Origin: CAZXYF01 sp964644705
Lineage (GTDB): Bacteria > Planctomycetota > Brocadiia > SM23-32
Assembly: GCA_964644705.1 (NCBI GenBank)
Contig: CAZXYF010000174.1
Span: 1-6,748 of the forward strand
Reading direction: 5' to 3'
Length of the DNA: 6,748 nt
Positions 5,457-6,748 of the stretch are shown here, in pieces (within the stretch, counting starts at the first letter, position 1; each line of letters opens with the position of its first letter). The notes under the pieces were generated by a model. That model was not told the origin of the DNA. It worked only from the letters and a program-made list of their open reading frames with translations, and searched no databases. Made by a program: the position numbers and the translations under genes.

Positions 5457-6596
5457 TCAGTTCCGTTCCTCCCGGAACCGGGTGTATGTTTCAAGTTCAT
5501 CCACAAAATCGTAGATTTCAAAAAAGTCACGACTATAATCTAAATCATCCTTTTCCCGCTGAATTTCCCTTTTGATGTCCAGATTCCGCAGGATCATGAG
5601 TTCTTCCCCACCATGGGAGCATTCCGCAAGGTTCACGCCCGAGGGAGCCCAGATGCCCGAGCCCCCCCAGAATTCATAGTCCCCCCGTTTCTGATAGCCC
5701 ACGGTATTGCTGGCCATCACCCAAATCTGATTGAAAGCCGCCTGGCTGCCTGCCATCACATTCCACATGTAACCATAATAGTTGTCGCGTTCGACGCCTA
5801 ACCCCGGGTAATTACGGGTTCCACCACCACGCCAGCTTGCCAGAACAACCAGAACATCGATCTCGTCCCGCATCGAATATCTCTGAACAGGTTGGGTAAA
5901 GCAAAGTTCGTAACATGTCGCCACCCCGAACCGCCCCCATTCGGTGTCGAAAGTCAACCGATCTTGCCCGTCAGTTGTGCAAAAGGTCTTCTCGATGCCC
6001 GGCAGCAACGTCTTGTCGTAGATACGCCTTTTCTCGTTGGCAGGGGAATCAATCCGGGAACAGTCAAACTCCTGGTTTATCACATACGTTGAGTTGAGAA
6101 ACGGCCCCTCCGGATTATCAGGATTCAGGCGTATGCCGTTCAGAATCACATATTGCAATTCATCATCCAGTTTGCCTTTGACAACCCCCAACCATTCTTT
6201 GTGTTTGTTTATCACCCCGCGCCTCATGTACTTCCAGCATGCCGGCGGATCGTGCCAGAAATAGCCCGTCACACAACATTCCGGGAAGACAACGATGTTG
6301 CATCCGTAGCGTTTAAAGACGTCGATAGCACGCAGTATTCGCTCTTTATTCCGCTCAATGCTGTCGGGTTTATCGACCGATACCAGCGTGGATATGTTGG
6401 CCACCCCCACCGTCAACCCCTCGCCGTCATCGGAGTATGTCTTTTCTACAATTGGCATTTGAGCAACGGGCACCGGCCCCCTGGCCGACGGCGAAGACAG
6501 AGTGCAACCCGACAAAGTCATAGCCAGCAGACCAAACAATACGTAGCCAGGGAAACTTTGATCCGAACCGACAAACCATAAACTCTGTAGTCTCAT
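5457..6596 (-). CDS. Nitrilase-superfamily (carbon-nitrogen hydrolase) lipoprotein, 379 aa
   Basis: The N-terminus is a lipoprotein signal peptide with a long n-region, a hydrophobic run at 17-28 and a canonical lipobox LSGC with Cys31. Thr follows, so outer-membrane anchoring is likely. Residues 60-340 are a carbon-nitrogen hydrolase domain. The triad is visible: Glu106 in VVFPECCVTGY, Lys195 in YDKTLLPG and Cys228 in ATCYELCF. The late GGSGIWAPSG segment is also typical. The enzyme should hydrolyse a non-peptide C-N bond (amide, nitrile or carbamoyl) through a cysteine thioester; the substrate is unknown. Most family members are cytoplasmic, so a lipid-anchored, extracytoplasmic one is notable, although apolipoprotein N-acyltransferase shows the fold can work at the envelope. 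The C-terminal 40 residues are a charged extension. ATG at 6596 has AAGGA 9 nt and AGGAAG 2 nt upstream. TTGCAG-17-TATGAA at 6649-6621 is a weak possible promoter. First gene of the operon with the SBP fusion, 29 nt apart. Confidence 0.87.
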   Translation of the reverse strand: MRLQSLWFVGSDQSFPGYVLFGLLAMTLSGCTLSSPSARGPVPVAQMPIVEKTYSDDGEGLTVGVANISTLVSVDKPDSIERNKERILRAIDVFKRYGCNIVVFPECCVTGYFWHDPPACWKYMRRGVINKHKEWLGVVKGKLDDELQYVILNGIRLNPDNPEGPFLNSTYVINQEFDCSRIDSPANEKRRIYDKTLLPGIEKTFCTTDGQDRLTFDTEWGRFGVATCYELCFTQPVQRYSMRDEIDVLVVLASWRGGGTRNYPGLGVERDNYYGYMWNVMAGSQAAFNQIWVMASNTVGYQKRGDYEFWGGSGIWAPSGVNLAECSHGGEELMILRNLDIKREIQREKDDLDYSRDFFEIYDFVDELETYTRFREERN

Positions 6597-6748
6597 TGCT
6601 TCCTATCCTTCTATCGAACTTTCATATTCCTGACTGCACATCCCTGCAATTCTCATCATCTGCAGGATCCGATTACTGAAATCCAGTGCCAGCACACCCG
6701 CCATTGCGACACTCACCGTCCACCGCCCCGTTTCTCAAACACGACCAA
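6597..6748. other. Upstream region of the nitrilase operon, no convincing gene
   Basis: This 152-nt stretch contains the RBS and a weak minus-strand promoter candidate (TTGCAG at 6649-6644, TATGAA at 6626-6621, 17-nt spacer). It also has a 33-codon minus-strand frame from ATG 6704 to TAG 6603 that lacks a clear RBS and resembles nothing I know. Confidence 0.35.

Noticed and set aside
4012..5514. A 500-codon plus-strand open frame antisense to the SBP-deaminase gene
   Set aside because: It is a shadow. Its protein is Gly/Ser/Arg-rich without domains, while the opposite strand gives two recognisable domains, a signal peptide and a perfect RBS.
6603..6704. 33-codon minus-strand ORF upstream of the nitrilase gene
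   Set aside because: No clear RBS, no similarity I recognise, and it is not needed to explain the region.
1..6748. Shared ACGACCAA at both ends of the window (4-11 and 6741-6748)
   Set aside because: An 8-base match is expected by chance and has no flanking structure suggesting terminal repeats or circularity.

Overview
The window looks like part of a metagenome-assembled scaffold. It carries a run of exactly 100 N at 3716-3815, the usual filler for a scaffold gap of unknown size. The host is probably a Gram-negative bacterium of moderate GC: there are two predicted lipoproteins, two Sec signal peptides, a Nif11-type leader peptide and GC-rich palindromes. A deltaproteobacterial (Desulfobacterota) or similar environmental lineage would fit, but nothing here fixes the taxonomy. 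I see no rRNA, tRNA, CRISPR array, transposase or complete mobile element.

Left part (1-1600): on the minus strand lie the C-terminal half of a GNAT acetyltransferase, cut by the window edge and lacking a clean start, and just upstream of it a Nif11-type RiPP precursor with a textbook Gly-Gly leader end. The precursor has a good RBS and a credible sigma70 promoter whose -35 box lies in a perfect dyad. A 494-bp region with hairpins but no convincing gene follows. Next, on the plus strand, is a secreted stub of a glycoside hydrolase family 3 protein that stops after about 110 codons and is probably a pseudogene.

Middle (1600-3815): a small predicted cupin lipoprotein, a 227-bp intergenic region with two strong palindromes of REP or terminator type, and a sodium:solute symporter (SSS family) that begins at TTG and runs into the gap.

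Right part (3816-6748): a minus-strand operon. A nitrilase-superfamily lipoprotein with intact Glu-Lys-Cys triad comes first. After 29 nt comes a secreted protein that joins a family 3 solute-binding domain to a cytidine-deaminase-like domain. That second domain keeps the nucleoside-binding residues but has lost every zinc ligand and the catalytic Glu. Behind it is a frame-disrupted ORF that I cannot name, and possibly the first codons of another gene at the gap. The symporter converges on this operon.

Inference: the operon may be an extracytoplasmic module for sensing, binding or hydrolysing small nitrogen compounds, perhaps linked to the symporter. The SBP plus dead-deaminase fusion is the most unusual object in the window. 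The orphan Nif11 precursor, whose tail runs into the broken GNAT frame, is the second.
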